Shown here piece by piece: positions 12,315 to 21,873 of a stretch of DNA of 64,000 nucleotides. The notes below the pieces were generated by a model, which saw only the letters and a list, made by a program, of their open reading frames with translations, was not told the origin of the DNA and did no database searches. The first letter of the stretch is position 1. Each line of letters starts with the position of its first letter. This DNA is from Cavenderia fasciculata (taxonomy: Eukaryota; Evosea; Eumycetozoa; Acytosteliales; Cavenderiaceae), in contig NW_004457737.1 in assembly GCF_000203815.1 (NCBI RefSeq), forward strand, positions 372,001-436,000, read 5' to 3'. The translations under genes and the position numbers were made by a program.

Positions 12315-13826
12315 AGGGGAGAACTGGACAAAGAAAAAGCTACAAAGGCAAACAAGCTTCAATTGGCCAGAGAAGAAAAGGAAGCACAAGAACGACGCGA
12401 AAAACGACAACGTGACATTGCCTCTGGTCTTATCCCACCCCCACCCGATGTGCCAGTGAGAACGGGAAATATCTGCAAAGTACTTGGTCAAATCAAGAAA
12501 TCAGTACCAGTGCCAGTACCAAATGCGGGATTATTCAACTCATACTGCCACCACAGAGGTGCCAAACAACCGATAGACCCCAACGACTCTATGTGGGGAG
12601 GATTTGCTGATAGTTATTCACGTGCCTACAAGGATTACAAGAAATATCTCCTGTCGAATCCCAGAGGTGATATGACTGCGGATGACCACCGCACAATGTA
12701 TTTTAATACCATATTCCTCCCATCCGACCAACAAACAGCAACCGCAGATCAAGATCCAACGGTCCACCACCCTGACACAGAGAACCCACCCGTCGCCAGT
12801 CCACCACCATCGGAATCATTTGGTGGCAACGACGACCAATTGTTTGGAGATAACTCTTGCCATCTCGAACCAACCCCACCTCTCGAGTATGGTGCAATGT
12901 GTGATTCTAGTTTTGATACCCCACCCATGGCTGAGAGGTTTGATACATCAGTCACCGATCGTATGGAGATTGAGTCACCATCATCACAACAAACAGAAGA
13001 GAAGAACAAAAGAAGCAACGAAAAAGATGGAGGCGACAAGAGAAAGGACCATCCCGTCACACCCGAGCAGGATGGGGATGATGAAGAGATCGTAGAGCAA
13101 CCAAAAAAGAAAACGAAACCCAACACTCAGATATCAAAGGTGGCCATCACAACAAAGAAGAAACCATCGTCTGAAAAGAAGTCAGTGGTCAAAGAGTCAT
13201 CATCAGACAGTGGAGAAGAGGAGGAGGACCATCCAAAGAAAAAGAAGAAGTCATTGGCAAAGAAACCGGTTGTAGAAGATTCGTCAGACTCCGAAGATGA
13301 AGAGAGTGATCAATCGGACTCTGATGATGACACGACAAAAGGTGCACCACATAAGGCAGTGAACAGAACCCCCATCAAACAGCGTAAGGGTAAATCAGGG
13401 GTTGGAACCCCAAAAAACAAATCACAAAAGAAAAATGCAAGCGCCCTTACTCGTTTAACATCTTTTTACAAGAATTCAAAAGAAGCAAGGCCCTTGTTGA
13501 AGCGCTTATTGGAACAAGGTTCACGTGGCTTCGTGGTCGATAAGGTGCATCGGCCAGCTGACCCAAAGGCAACATACTATTGTGATTTCTCCATTCATTT
13601 ACCAGGACTCAAGGAAACTTCTGAAAGGATCCCGGGTATTGCCACGAGTATTTTTGGTGGAGGATTACGAAACAAGATCTTCGAGTGTGCCAAAAAGCAA
13701 TATGGATCAATGATTGAAATGGCGAAAGCGCATGACCGCTTGGCAGAATATTTGCGCCGCAACCCACATGAGCAGGAAGCAATGGAAAAACTACTTGCTA
13801 AGAAAAAAAAGAAATCAAAAAAATAA
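12315..13826 (+). CDS. Lysine-rich charged protein of the virus-like block
   Basis: A long open frame with an N-terminal charged helix (LAREEKEAQERREKRQRD), a Pro/Asp-rich middle, and a long low-complexity region of alternating acidic Ser and Lys blocks (SSSDSGEEEEDHPKKKKKS). The C-terminal 120 residues look folded (TSFYKNSKEARPLLKRLL ... FGGGLRNKIFECAKKQYGSM) and end in a Lys run. Basic tails and acidic Ser/Lys tracts suggest a nucleic-acid or chromatin-associated protein, but no known domain is recognised. The left end abuts host sequence, so the original start is unclear. Confidence 0.6.
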   Translation, partial: RGELDKEKATKANKLQLAREEKEAQERREKRQRDIASGLIPPPPDVPVRTGNICKVLGQIKKSVPVPVPNAGLFNSYCHHRGAKQPIDPNDSMWGGFADSYSRAYKDYKKYLLSNPRGDMTADDHRTMYFNTIFLPSDQQTATADQDPTVHHPDTENPPVASPPPSESFGGNDDQLFGDNSCHLEPTPPLEYGAMCDSSFDTPPMAERFDTSVTDRMEIESPSSQQTEEKNKRSNEKDGGDKRKDHPVTPEQDGDDEEIVEQPKKKTKPNTQISKVAITTKKKPSSEKKSVVKESSSDSGEEEEDHPKKKKKSLAKKPVVEDSSDSEDEESDQSDSDDDTTKGAPHKAVNRTPIKQRKGKSGVGTPKNKSQKKNASALTRLTSFYKNSKEARPLLKRLLEQGSRGFVVDKVHRPADPKATYYCDFSIHLPGLKETSERIPGIATSIFGGGLRNKIFECAKKQYGSMIEMAKAHDRLAEYLRRNPHEQEAMEKLLAKKKKKSKK

Positions 13827-13922
13827 TTCATATTTCTCAAAACATCACAATAGTTTTATCCATTCTATGGTTCAGAGTGTAAGTTTGAACCAAAGACTTC
13901 TACCGGCTTCCCAGGGGGTGGT

Positions 13923-15584
13923 TTGGTATTGGGTGCGAATGAAAAGATCTTTAACAGTGATGGTTCTGTTTATAACTCAGGAGGAGGTGGCGGTACTACA
14001 CCACTAGATACAAAGGGAGTAACCTTTCAAACCGATGGTATTCATCTTACTACGAATCAGAATGTCTACAACTCTGATGGCACCCCAATTAACAACTCCC
14101 CACCACCATTGAACACACAAGGAGTTACTTTCAACACAGATGGTGTTCATCTAGCACCAGGACAAAACGTATTCAAATCAGATGGTACACCAATTAGTAA
14201 TGGTTCTCAACCTCTTGATACAAAGGGTTTGGTGTTTACTACTCAAGGTCCAACTCTAGCCACTGGTCAGAAGATCTACAATCAAGATGGTTCGGTTTAT
14301 CAAGACACTAGAGGTGTTGTATTTGGTCAAGATGGTATTCATTTGTTGGCGGGTCAGAACGTCTACGACTCTGATGGGGTGCCACTTGATAATGCACCAC
14401 TCCCTTTAGACACTGAAGGAGTAGTGTTTACACCACAAGGTCCAAAACTAGCAGCAGGTCAAAGTTATCTTCTCGCTGATGGTACCCCATTGCAACCAGT
14501 TGTGAACAATGTTACGAATGTTAATTTCGATACCAAGGGTGTGACATTCCAAGATGACGGTCTTCACATGTTAAGTGGACAGAATATTTACAAAAGTGAC
14601 GGAACAACATATGGGGTTGATAGCCGACTTCAGTTTATGCCATTTCAACTCACAGAAACAATAGAAGTGACACCATTCCGATTTGGTGTTTCGAGTTCAA
14701 GCGGGTCTACAACCATCAACTACATTGATCCAATTAAAATAACCCTCTTCACCAATGGTTTACAAGAAGCTCGTTTCCACCAGTTAGAAACAATAAGATC
14801 TATGACTAAAATCGAAAAATATGTTGATGCTTATTTTAATCCCACAAAAATGATTGGCCAAGTTAAGATTCGGGTCGATCCTTCTGGTTGGGTTGGTATA
14901 GTTCCGTCTGACAATTACAGCTCTATCGCAGTCTATGATTTTGTAACTATCTATCCATTCTCAGTGTCCTTTATTGATTCATCTATAAACCCAGATATTA
15001 ACCCACCACCGTTGATTGCTGCCTACCCAACCGATGGGAGTAAGTATAGTCAGCTCTCGCCATGGCTTGGGACGACCGATTTCTATGGAAACGGTATTAG
15101 GCTTATAAATTCGGCCCCCAGTTTGAATGGTTACATACCAAGTATCTTGAGTTGTTATGAAATTAAATCAATAGGTGTTTACATGCGTCATGCCTCAGGA
15201 CAAACAACATTAGCATGGCTAAGATGTTTACGAATCGGGGGTTATTTCAAAGTAGGATTAGAGAGCTTTAGATTCACAGGGCCCTACAATGGAACAGCCG
15301 GATTGATATACGATTTACCTGCAGCAAATGGACATCGTGTTTTACCTCCACGTTTTCGACCCCCAACAACACAATCTGTTATAGGCGTATCCACAAAGGG
15401 GCACACACAAATACCAGTTATAGACCAGGTGACGGTGGGTGATGTGACAAGATGTACTCTCAGGGCGGATGGTATAAGTATCCAACATAAAGATTCCGTC
15501 AATATTTCTATGATACTATCAGATTCCGATTATTTTGAAGTAAGTGGAGTATTCTGGGAATGGATTGTAGATGATGCATATTGA
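13923..15584 (+). CDS. Fibre-like repeat protein of the virus-like block
   Basis: The first 220 residues are about seven to eight copies of a 25-32 residue unit with the core DTKGVTFQTDGIHLTTNQNV followed by YNSDGTPI. The remaining 330 residues form a non-repetitive, beta-rich C-terminal domain. A regular Gly/Asp beta-repeat stalk followed by a globular head is the usual plan of phage and virus fibre or receptor-binding proteins. That role is inferred from architecture; no sequence match to a named family is claimed. It has no signal peptide and no intron. Confidence 0.6.
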   Translation: MVLGANEKIFNSDGSVYNSGGGGGTTPLDTKGVTFQTDGIHLTTNQNVYNSDGTPINNSPPPLNTQGVTFNTDGVHLAPGQNVFKSDGTPISNGSQPLDTKGLVFTTQGPTLATGQKIYNQDGSVYQDTRGVVFGQDGIHLLAGQNVYDSDGVPLDNAPLPLDTEGVVFTPQGPKLAAGQSYLLADGTPLQPVVNNVTNVNFDTKGVTFQDDGLHMLSGQNIYKSDGTTYGVDSRLQFMPFQLTETIEVTPFRFGVSSSSGSTTINYIDPIKITLFTNGLQEARFHQLETIRSMTKIEKYVDAYFNPTKMIGQVKIRVDPSGWVGIVPSDNYSSIAVYDFVTIYPFSVSFIDSSINPDINPPPLIAAYPTDGSKYSQLSPWLGTTDFYGNGIRLINSAPSLNGYIPSILSCYEIKSIGVYMRHASGQTTLAWLRCLRIGGYFKVGLESFRFTGPYNGTAGLIYDLPAANGHRVLPPRFRPPTTQSVIGVSTKGHTQIPVIDQVTVGDVTRCTLRADGISIQHKDSVNISMILSDSDYFEVSGVFWEWIVDDAY

Positions 15585-15816
15585 ATAAAATATTTTTTTT
15601 AAATTTTAAAAAGATGGTCTTATTCTTTTATTAATTATTTCTAAATAAAAATATTTTTGAATCCATCTGCTTCTTGATGAATCTTTGTACAATGAATACC
15701 AAAGTAGATTTAAAACATTTGAAATTAAATGCCTGTCTTTGAATCCACTTTTACCAATGACATTTGGAGAACGGATAATTTTTTTTGTGAATGAACAAAT
15801 TGGTGATATTTTACCA

Positions 15817-15978
15817 TTACCATTTAGGGGAAACCCTCTCTATGACGCCAACTGTGTCGTGATAACATTCGAAATCTGGATGATTCTTAATTTCTTTGAT
15901 TCGATCTCGATACATTCTTGGAACCCTCACATCAGACGATGGGGAGAAAGGTCGATCGATTTGGTAGATAATATCCAT
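15817..15978 (-). CDS. Small unknown frame of the virus-like block
   Basis: A minus-strand frame of 53 codons starting MDIIYQIDRPFSPSSDVRVP, with a charged middle (MYRDRIKEIKNHPDFECY). The opposite strand also has an open frame across 15685-16140, but its composition (Phe/Ile-rich, no domain) suggests that one is a shadow. No family recognised; the surrounding segment looks like a remnant. Confidence 0.35.
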   Translation of the reverse strand: MDIIYQIDRPFSPSSDVRVPRMYRDRIKEIKNHPDFECYHDTVGVIERVSPKW

Positions 15979-16171
15979 ATTTTCTTTGTAAATTCTATTA
16001 CAACCCCATGTGACCGATGCTTATTTTGTAGTTTGGTGTTGATTCCAAGGCTCGGGCATTATTTCCAATTAAAATATTTGAATTTTTTTAAATTTAATTT
16101 CAGTCTCTCTGCTCACATTAAAATTCGGTATGTGAGTTAAAATTTTTATTTTTCAAAGTCATAATTATACA

Positions 16172-17191
16172 ATGGTACTAGAAATCAGAGATTTGGAATG
16201 CATCCACCGAATTTATCACAATACCCCCAAGATACCAAAAGCGCTTAGAGGGGACCTTATGCGACACTGGGTGAAACAATATGACATCGGTCGATCCACC
16301 CTTTTCCGCAAACTCAACGAAGGCCCAACCAACACCAAGGTTATCCCAAGGACCCAAACATGCCTCTATTGTGAATTGCCGTCCCAACACACCACTCTGT
16401 GCACATTACACCTTAAGGAACAGATGCACCTCAAGGTCAAACAATCCACCATTATCGATGGGGGGCTTGGTCTGTTTGCTACTAGATGTGGGCGTCGCAA
16501 TTGTAAAAGATGTGGTACCCGCGAAAAACCAACGGTTATCTTCCCAGCTCTCGAAGAGAATGTGACCCCAAAGTGTCCAACCATCAAAGATATCGTACCA
16601 AAGACACTGTCCGAAAAGCAAAAGAAGAAAAAGTTGAAAGAAAAGATCGCCGATTGGGAAAGTTCATTGGATCTAGGAGGAAGAAGTGATATTGGGGAAT
16701 ACTCTGGTGTGATTCGTGATGTACAGGACCCAACCCCCATCAATGGGTATGCCATGCAAACCCAATCCACTACAGCAGTTGTCGATTCTGGTAACAAGTT
16801 TTTATCAGGTGTCACTCGTTATGCCAACTGTCTATTGGGCCCCCGATTCGACAAATTCCATGAAGGGGAGACGATCGTCAGCGCCCCTAACGCACACTCC
16901 TTCCAGGTATCTCAAACTTCATTTGTTTTCAAGGCTATCGTAGATATTTACCCGGGTGATGAAATCTTTATCACTTATGGAAAAGAATTGGAAGACAAAT
17001 TAAGAGCCGCAAAGAAAAAGAAAATGAAGGATGCCAAGGAAAGGGCAAAATTCTTGGCCGAAGATGCAGCCAGAGTGAAAGGGGAATCCGAACTTGCAGC
17101 CAAGAAAGCAGAAGCAGCAGCCAAGAAACCCGTAAAGAAGACCCCCTCAAAGGCCACTAAGAAATCAACAATAAAACACTTTTTGACATAA
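16172..17191 (+). CDS. SET-domain protein of the virus-like block
   Basis: 339 residues. An N-terminal segment has two CxxC-like pairs (CLYCELP, RRNCKRCG). The SET features are GGLGLFATR early, ANCLLGPRFDKFHEGETIVS in the place of the NHSCxPN-like region, and the C-terminal IYPGDEIFITYGKEL, which matches the conserved GDE-x-F-x-Y-G ending. SET proteins transfer methyl groups from S-adenosylmethionine to protein lysines, often on histones. An Ala/Lys-rich helical tail (about 60 residues) follows, as in a DNA- or chromatin-binding extension. Viral SET proteins are known in large DNA viruses. Activity cannot be judged here. Confidence 0.7.
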   Translation: MVLEIRDLECIHRIYHNTPKIPKALRGDLMRHWVKQYDIGRSTLFRKLNEGPTNTKVIPRTQTCLYCELPSQHTTLCTLHLKEQMHLKVKQSTIIDGGLGLFATRCGRRNCKRCGTREKPTVIFPALEENVTPKCPTIKDIVPKTLSEKQKKKKLKEKIADWESSLDLGGRSDIGEYSGVIRDVQDPTPINGYAMQTQSTTAVVDSGNKFLSGVTRYANCLLGPRFDKFHEGETIVSAPNAHSFQVSQTSFVFKAIVDIYPGDEIFITYGKELEDKLRAAKKKKMKDAKERAKFLAEDAARVKGESELAAKKAEAAAKKPVKKTPSKATKKSTIKHFLT

Positions 17192-17216
17192 CCAACACAA
17201 CTCCAACAACAATTTC

Positions 17217-17684
17217 CTATTTTGTAAATCGTTTCGAGGAGTAGTTAATTATTTTATTAATTTCGTTGTCATCTATATTATGTTCCCCCTTTACCAATGG
17301 GAGGTAAATATATGAATTATCATATTGAGATGAATTAAAATCTTGTATTGATATTTTTCCATATTTAATTTCTGTTGGACCAATTAGAGCCAATGGAATT
17401 CTTGATAGAATCGCGATAGAGTCGACCAGTGCTTCCATATTATTTTTAGCGAAATTTCCAATGATATGACTTGGTACCACCGATGAATCACCCATTACAA
17501 TTATTTGAAATGATAAACCAACTGTCTCAACTTTGATGTAACCAAGAGGATTGGGGTATGTAGCACTTGGATATTGGGGTGTATTACATCTCCAATAATC
17601 TACACACAAGTAAGAATAAAGGGTACCAATACAACCAACTTGGGTACTAATATTCAATACTTCTTTGTTTTTTAGTTGATCCAT
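17217..17684 (-). CDS. Unknown protein of the virus-like block
   Basis: 155 codons beginning MDQLKNKEVLNISTQVGC. The middle is hydrophobic and beta-like (LGYIKVETVGLSFQIIVMGD) and the end is basic. There is no signal peptide, membrane segment or recognised motif. It converges with the SET gene, with about 25 bp between their stops. Confidence 0.5.
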   Translation of the reverse strand: MDQLKNKEVLNISTQVGCIGTLYSYLCVDYWRCNTPQYPSATYPNPLGYIKVETVGLSFQIIVMGDSSVVPSHIIGNFAKNNMEALVDSIAILSRIPLALIGPTEIKYGKISIQDFNSSQYDNSYIYLPLVKGEHNIDDNEINKIINYSSKRFTK

Positions 17685-17850
17685 GTTTATGAATGGATCA
17701 CGAGGGCCAACACTTCCTTTTAAAGGTTTGGTTCATCTCGATTTTCATTTTTTAATTTTTTTTTAATTTTGATTTTGGCATCTTGATCATCGCAAGATTC
17801 ATTTCAATTTTATAAATTCATCTCTCCTCTCTACTACAACTACAACATAA

Positions 17851-18270
17851 ATGCAATTCAACTATCTCATTTCAATCATCTTCTTATGCCTCTTGGCATA
17901 TTCCCCATCCATGGGTGAGAATGACGGTTTACCCAAACTACCTTCACCGTTATTAGTACCACAACAAAATATCCAGCTGACATGTGAAGATATTTCGTTA
18001 TTGTGCATCCAATCAACGCCGTTTACTATTCAAGATACCTTCGAAGGGGCCCGTGTTTGTTCATATGCATTCATGGATAAAAATGGAGTGCCATGCTCCC
18101 GTTCTCACACCGTAGTCGATGGCGTTGACCAAACATGTCCAATTTTGGTATCAGCAATCACAAAAGAATGTATTAGATCACATGACCTCTTCAATGTAGG
18201 TCCATATCCCGTGTCATTACAACGTTGTGTTTACATGGGTGCTTATCTTTTTGGATGCAACACAGAATAA
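17851..18270 (+). CDS. Small secreted cysteine-containing protein of the virus-like block
   Basis: 139 codons. The N-terminus is a good signal peptide (YLISIIFLCLLAYSPSMG). The mature part carries about nine cysteines, consistent with disulphide bonds in an extracytosolic protein. No family is recognised. It starts just after a pyrimidine-rich stretch and ends in a (TAAA)n tail that may serve as the poly-A region. Confidence 0.5.
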   Translation: MQFNYLISIIFLCLLAYSPSMGENDGLPKLPSPLLVPQQNIQLTCEDISLLCIQSTPFTIQDTFEGARVCSYAFMDKNGVPCSRSHTVVDGVDQTCPILVSAITKECIRSHDLFNVGPYPVSLQRCVYMGAYLFGCNTE

Positions 18271-18294
18271 TAAATAAATAAATAAATAAATCAA

Positions 18295-18559
18295 ATGGCA
18301 TTCACCCCAACAATCATTTTTAACAATACCACACCAATCAATACACTTGGATTTCAATGAAAAGGAAGAGTACATCCCTAAAGGAGAATACATGATATTT
18401 CAACTCACCAAACCAAAAGATATTCTTTAAGTAAAGTTCCATGTTTTCGATCTCGATGAACCAACCCATTTCAGATGCTTTTATGAGGGTATCTACTCTG
18501 CTGGTGATGTAGTTCGCATCTCACCTGACATGTTGCTTAAAAAGAATGCCTGTCAATAA
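18295..18559 (+). pseudogene. Remnant coding segment of the virus-like block
   Basis: A region with coding-like composition between two open genes. It begins MAFTPTIIFNNTTPINTLG, and it looks broken. No family recognised. Confidence 0.35.
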
Positions 18560-18703
18560 TCAAACATCTAAAATAAAAGAAAATGCATTCATTTACAAAA
18601 CTATTTCTTTAATTATTTTTATTTGAGTTTCTCTTTTCAACCTACTCCCCATGGGGATTGAGGGTAATGCTAAATTGTGAATGGAAAGTAAACAACAACA
18701 AAT

Positions 18704-19339
18704 ATGAAACTAGAAGTAAGTAGAAACAAAGTACCCAAAGTATTATTCAAACAAGTATTTGGAAATATTGTTATCAATCGTCAAATCAAATCCAATTTCC
18801 GTGACCCAAAGAGGAAATACCAAGCCTACAAAAGAGTTTTGGGTCAATTACTTGGAGCCAAGTCAATTCTCGTCAGCGAGTTTGCCAATCTCATGCGTTT
18901 GCCTGTAATTGGTCATCCACTTATCATCAATAGTATCAAACCAAAGGATAAATTGGCCGAAAGATTTTATTTTAAAGGACATCGCCCATCTCAACAACCA
19001 GATTCATTTTTCATGGTAGTTCCACTCCGAATGTCAATGGAACAATTTTTAAATTTCGATTTCAATGGCAATTCATTTGAAGATTTATTCTCGATGTATT
19101 TTATGGATGGATCCAATCTTAATGGCCGCCGATTCCATATCGTAACACCTAATTGTGTTTTACTTTCCGAGATACCACACAAGTATCTAGCCGAGAATAA
19201 GTTGGCAAACATTTTTTATGTTTTTGAATATGCAGGTAAAGAAGTAAGAAGAAATATTACCAGACAATCACCAAGTGACACACCATTAAGAGAAAAGCAT
19301 AAAACCAAACTTAGTCTATTATACACAGAACTATTATAA
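18704..19339 (+). CDS. Unknown basic protein of the virus-like block
   Basis: 211 codons from MKLEVSRNKVPKVLFKQVFG. The N-terminal third is Lys/Arg-rich, the middle mixed alpha/beta (FFMVVPLRMSMEQFLNFDF), and the C-terminus basic again (EVRRNITRQSPSDTPLREKH). A nucleic-acid-binding role is possible but unsupported by any motif. No signal peptide. Confidence 0.5.
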   Translation: MKLEVSRNKVPKVLFKQVFGNIVINRQIKSNFRDPKRKYQAYKRVLGQLLGAKSILVSEFANLMRLPVIGHPLIINSIKPKDKLAERFYFKGHRPSQQPDSFFMVVPLRMSMEQFLNFDFNGNSFEDLFSMYFMDGSNLNGRRFHIVTPNCVLLSEIPHKYLAENKLANIFYVFEYAGKEVRRNITRQSPSDTPLREKHKTKLSLLYTELL

Positions 19340-19429
19340 ATAATAAATGTATTCCTTTACAAATGTAATATTATTACAATCAAATTCATAAAGTTGGATA
19401 TAATATATTAATTTTTTGTTTTCCAACTA

Positions 19430-19606
19430 TCACAGGAATCCGGACATAATTTCTCAGTTTGCTTTGACTGTCTACCAGATGTAATCACCCCCCATGATGA
19501 GTGGTATGAGAATACCTTCTTTTGTTTCAACTGTGCGGTCCACCAATGTAGTGATTTGACTGATATATGCAAAGATATTGGACATATGACTTCAAACGGC
19601 CAATAA
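19430..19606 (+). pseudogene. Cys-pair (zinc-binding type) remnant of the virus-like block
   Basis: An open plus-strand stretch with CFDCLPDV and CFNCAVHQC pairs, ending DIGHMTSNGQ. The paired CxxC spacing suggests a zinc-binding fold. It looks like part of a broken gene. Confidence 0.4.
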
Positions 19607-19621
19607 AAGTTAATAATATAT

Positions 19622-20019
19622 TTATTCTAATTTATTCTTTTCTAACCATTCGATACAATATTCACAATCTTCGTCTTCCATTGGGCAATCAGGTTGATAG
19701 AAATCTGGTGCATCGTGATATTCCTTCATCTCGATTTCGAAATGCTTTTTACAAACGATTGTTCCCCATGCAGGGTAGTGGTATTGCCCATGACTGAGCC
19801 AATCATGACTGTACCAAGTATCCACATGATTTCGTCGCACCCGTCTTCATCGCATGGTGTAAATTGAAAATCGCAACGTTTGCAATGATAAGATTGATCT
19901 GGGGCAGGATGTCCTTCGATATGTCGTTTTGGATGTTTAACGAGAATAGATCCACACTCTTTACAATTAAGTTTTTTGTTTGCGCACGAGTAAAGTGATG
20001 AGCTAATATCTGTATCCAT
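19622..20019 (-). pseudogene. Zinc-ribbon-like gene of the virus-like block, broken
   Basis: The minus strand opens MDTDISSSLYSCANKKLNCK and carries CKECGS and CKRCDF pairs, as in a zinc ribbon. Further Cys pairs (CEYC) occur in the downstream coding segment. It looks broken. It resembles the two neighbouring Cys-pair genes in size and composition, so the three may be one small family. Confidence 0.5.
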
Positions 20020-20185
20020 TTTATATATTTATATAATAGAAAAAGAATAGATAAAACTAAAATGGATATCCAATTTATTTTATGGTAGTTTACTAATCTT
20101 TGAAAATTGAATCGAGAGCTTTTCCAAATTCATTTCACACTTCAATTACTGTCTATGTATATTAATATAATAAATATACAATTCA

Positions 20186-20479
20186 ATGGATAAACAACAA
20201 TCACCAAACGATCCTTGCCTCTGTGGGGGAATATTGGTTTCAAACCAAAAGACACTGACCCATCCATATCCAAATGACGCACGCCAATGCTCAACTTGTT
20301 TAGATTTCTATACAGTCTGTCATGATTGTGGATACGCAATAAGCGACTGGTGGTGTATGCAAGAAATTAGTGAAAAGGTTTATGAACATGAAGACAACCT
20401 TTATTGCCAATCATGTTATTTCGATTCCTATTTTGAAGATAGCGATTACGACTCGGATGGTTTCTGGATTGAAACCTAG
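20186..20479 (+). CDS. Small Cys-pair (zinc-binding type) protein of the virus-like block
   Basis: 97 codons, with Cys pairs CLCGG, CSTCLDF, CHDCGY and CQSCYF, which is four CxxC-like knuckles and enough for two zinc sites. The C-terminus is acidic (EDSDYDSDGFWIET). Probable small zinc-finger protein; target unknown. Confidence 0.5.
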   Translation: MDKQQSPNDPCLCGGILVSNQKTLTHPYPNDARQCSTCLDFYTVCHDCGYAISDWWCMQEISEKVYEHEDNLYCQSCYFDSYFEDSDYDSDGFWIET

Positions 20480-20552
20480 TCCAAATACCAAATAAATAAA
20501 ACTTAAATAATTGTTTTTGAACCATTTCTTACAAAAACTACATTCATATTAT

Positions 20553-20897
20553 TTATTTATTTTGTCTTGCATCTACATATCGTTTGTAGATGTCGATATA
20601 CATTCGCACGTGATGTTTATCCTTTTCAAGTCCTTTACAGCTTTCAACAAATTCCCCATCATCTGGGTAGCATGGGACAGTATCACCAAATTGAGCACGA
20701 GTATCTTTATCCATTACATATTTAAAGTAATCTGAATTAACTAGGGCACGCAAATCCGAAAGCAATCTTATACGACTTCCCGTTTCCCATTCTATTTCAT
20801 ATTCCAACCCGCTGATTAGCTGTTTAATCTCTTCCACAAAGGCATCGACATCTTCTGGTATTTGTGGTGAGGGTAATGCCATTTTGAAAGGGTCCAT
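20553..20897 (-). CDS. Unknown protein of the virus-like block
   Basis: 114 codons, largely predicted helical (VDAFVEEIKQLISGLEYEIE ... DLRALVNSDYFKYVMDKDTR). No motif or signal peptide. Divergent spacing from the following minus-strand genes is short, typical of the block. Confidence 0.45.
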   Translation of the reverse strand: MDPFKMALPSPQIPEDVDAFVEEIKQLISGLEYEIEWETGSRIRLLSDLRALVNSDYFKYVMDKDTRAQFGDTVPCYPDDGEFVESCKGLEKDKHHVRMYIDIYKRYVDARQNK

Positions 20898-21055
20898 TAT
20901 TTGTTAAGATTATTTGTTGAGTTGAAAGATAAAATAAAAGTTTTTTTTAGTTGCCTTTTAATAGAAGTGAATGATATAGGCAAAAAATCATTCTAAAAAG
21001 ATTTATTTTGGGATGATAAATAAAAGACAAAGTAATATTGATTATTCTTGTCGCT

Positions 21056-21350
21056 CTACTTTTTTTTCTTTGAGTCATGATGCCACAATCCTTTAAGTTT
21101 GTCAATAACAGAAAGCTCTCCGTCATCATGGTGATAGGGATCTTCAATAGGGAACCATGCATGATGTAAAGCATCTAAAATATCATTTTTGATATACTCC
21201 CATCTGGACAATGGATCTGGATTCTGGAGGAGTGGATCCAACATCGCACGTTGGAATTTTCCATCAAGGTAGATGTTTGACACTACTTTGAGGATATCCA
21301 CTGGTTGGCCATCAGGACCTAATCTACATTGCTTGATAAAAGGTAAGAAA
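21056..21350 (-). CDS. Unknown small protein of the virus-like block
   Basis: The frame from MDILKVVSNIYLDGKFQR to a Lys run (LWHHDSKKKK) is open. Coding-like sequence extends a little further upstream (FLPFIKQCRLGPDGQP), so the exact start is uncertain. No family recognised. Confidence 0.35.
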
Positions 21351-21351
21351 C

Positions 21352-21873
21352 CTAAAAATTATTAAATTTAATGATTGCATATACATTGGATAATTGGGTT
21401 GGATGTACTCCCCCCATCTCTGGATCATTTAGCTGAGCACAAAACATAGAGAGCAATATTTGTTCCATGATGTACGTATCATTGTTTTTTGTTCCAGGGT
21501 TCCCCATTGGCAGATAACAATAATAACATGAATTTTTACTCCCATCACAATAATCGTAGTGTTTAGCAATCCTGTTATATAAATTACTAACCGAACTTCC
21601 AACATAGGTTACGATATTATTGTACTTAACTATTGTTGCTTGGTTTTGGCTATGTCTAAGATATCTTTCATCTTGGTCAAAAAAAACATAAACAGCAGGA
21701 ATATAGTTATTGGGAGGAAGTTTGTACTTGGATGCTCCTTTATTGGGATCCCTATAGTCATTACAAACCCATTGACCAAATGGACCATAATACTTTCCGT
21801 AATATTTCATTGCTCCGAATGAAGAATCGAAGAATAGAATTGTAACAAATATGATTAGAATAATTTTAATCAT
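21352..21873 (-). CDS. Secreted GIY-YIG-like protein of the virus-like block
   Basis: 173 codons. The N-terminus is a signal peptide (IKIILIIFVTILFFDSSFGA). Later, NIVTYVGSSVSNLYNRIAKH resembles the second half of a GIY-YIG nuclease core (YVG-x-S-x-N-L-x-x-R-I-x-x-H), followed by Cys pairs (CDGSKNSCYYC) and an E-containing helix (YIMEQILLSMFCAQL) that could supply the metal-binding glutamate. GIY-YIG enzymes cut DNA with one metal ion. A signal peptide on such a domain is unusual. The assignment rests on a short motif and is tentative. Confidence 0.5.
   Translation of the reverse strand: MIKIILIIFVTILFFDSSFGAMKYYGKYYGPFGQWVCNDYRDPNKGASKYKLPPNNYIPAVYVFFDQDERYLRHSQNQATIVKYNNIVTYVGSSVSNLYNRIAKHYDYCDGSKNSCYYCYLPMGNPGTKNNDTYIMEQILLSMFCAQLNDPEMGGVHPTQLSNVYAIIKFNNF

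Noticed and set aside
12703-13126. Overlapping frames on both strands in the lysine-rich gene.
   Set aside because: They are shadows of a single long frame with biased codon composition.
15685-16140. Plus-strand frame of 151 codons in the virus-like block.
   Set aside because: Phe/Ile-rich with no domain; the minus strand has a more protein-like frame at 15817-15978.
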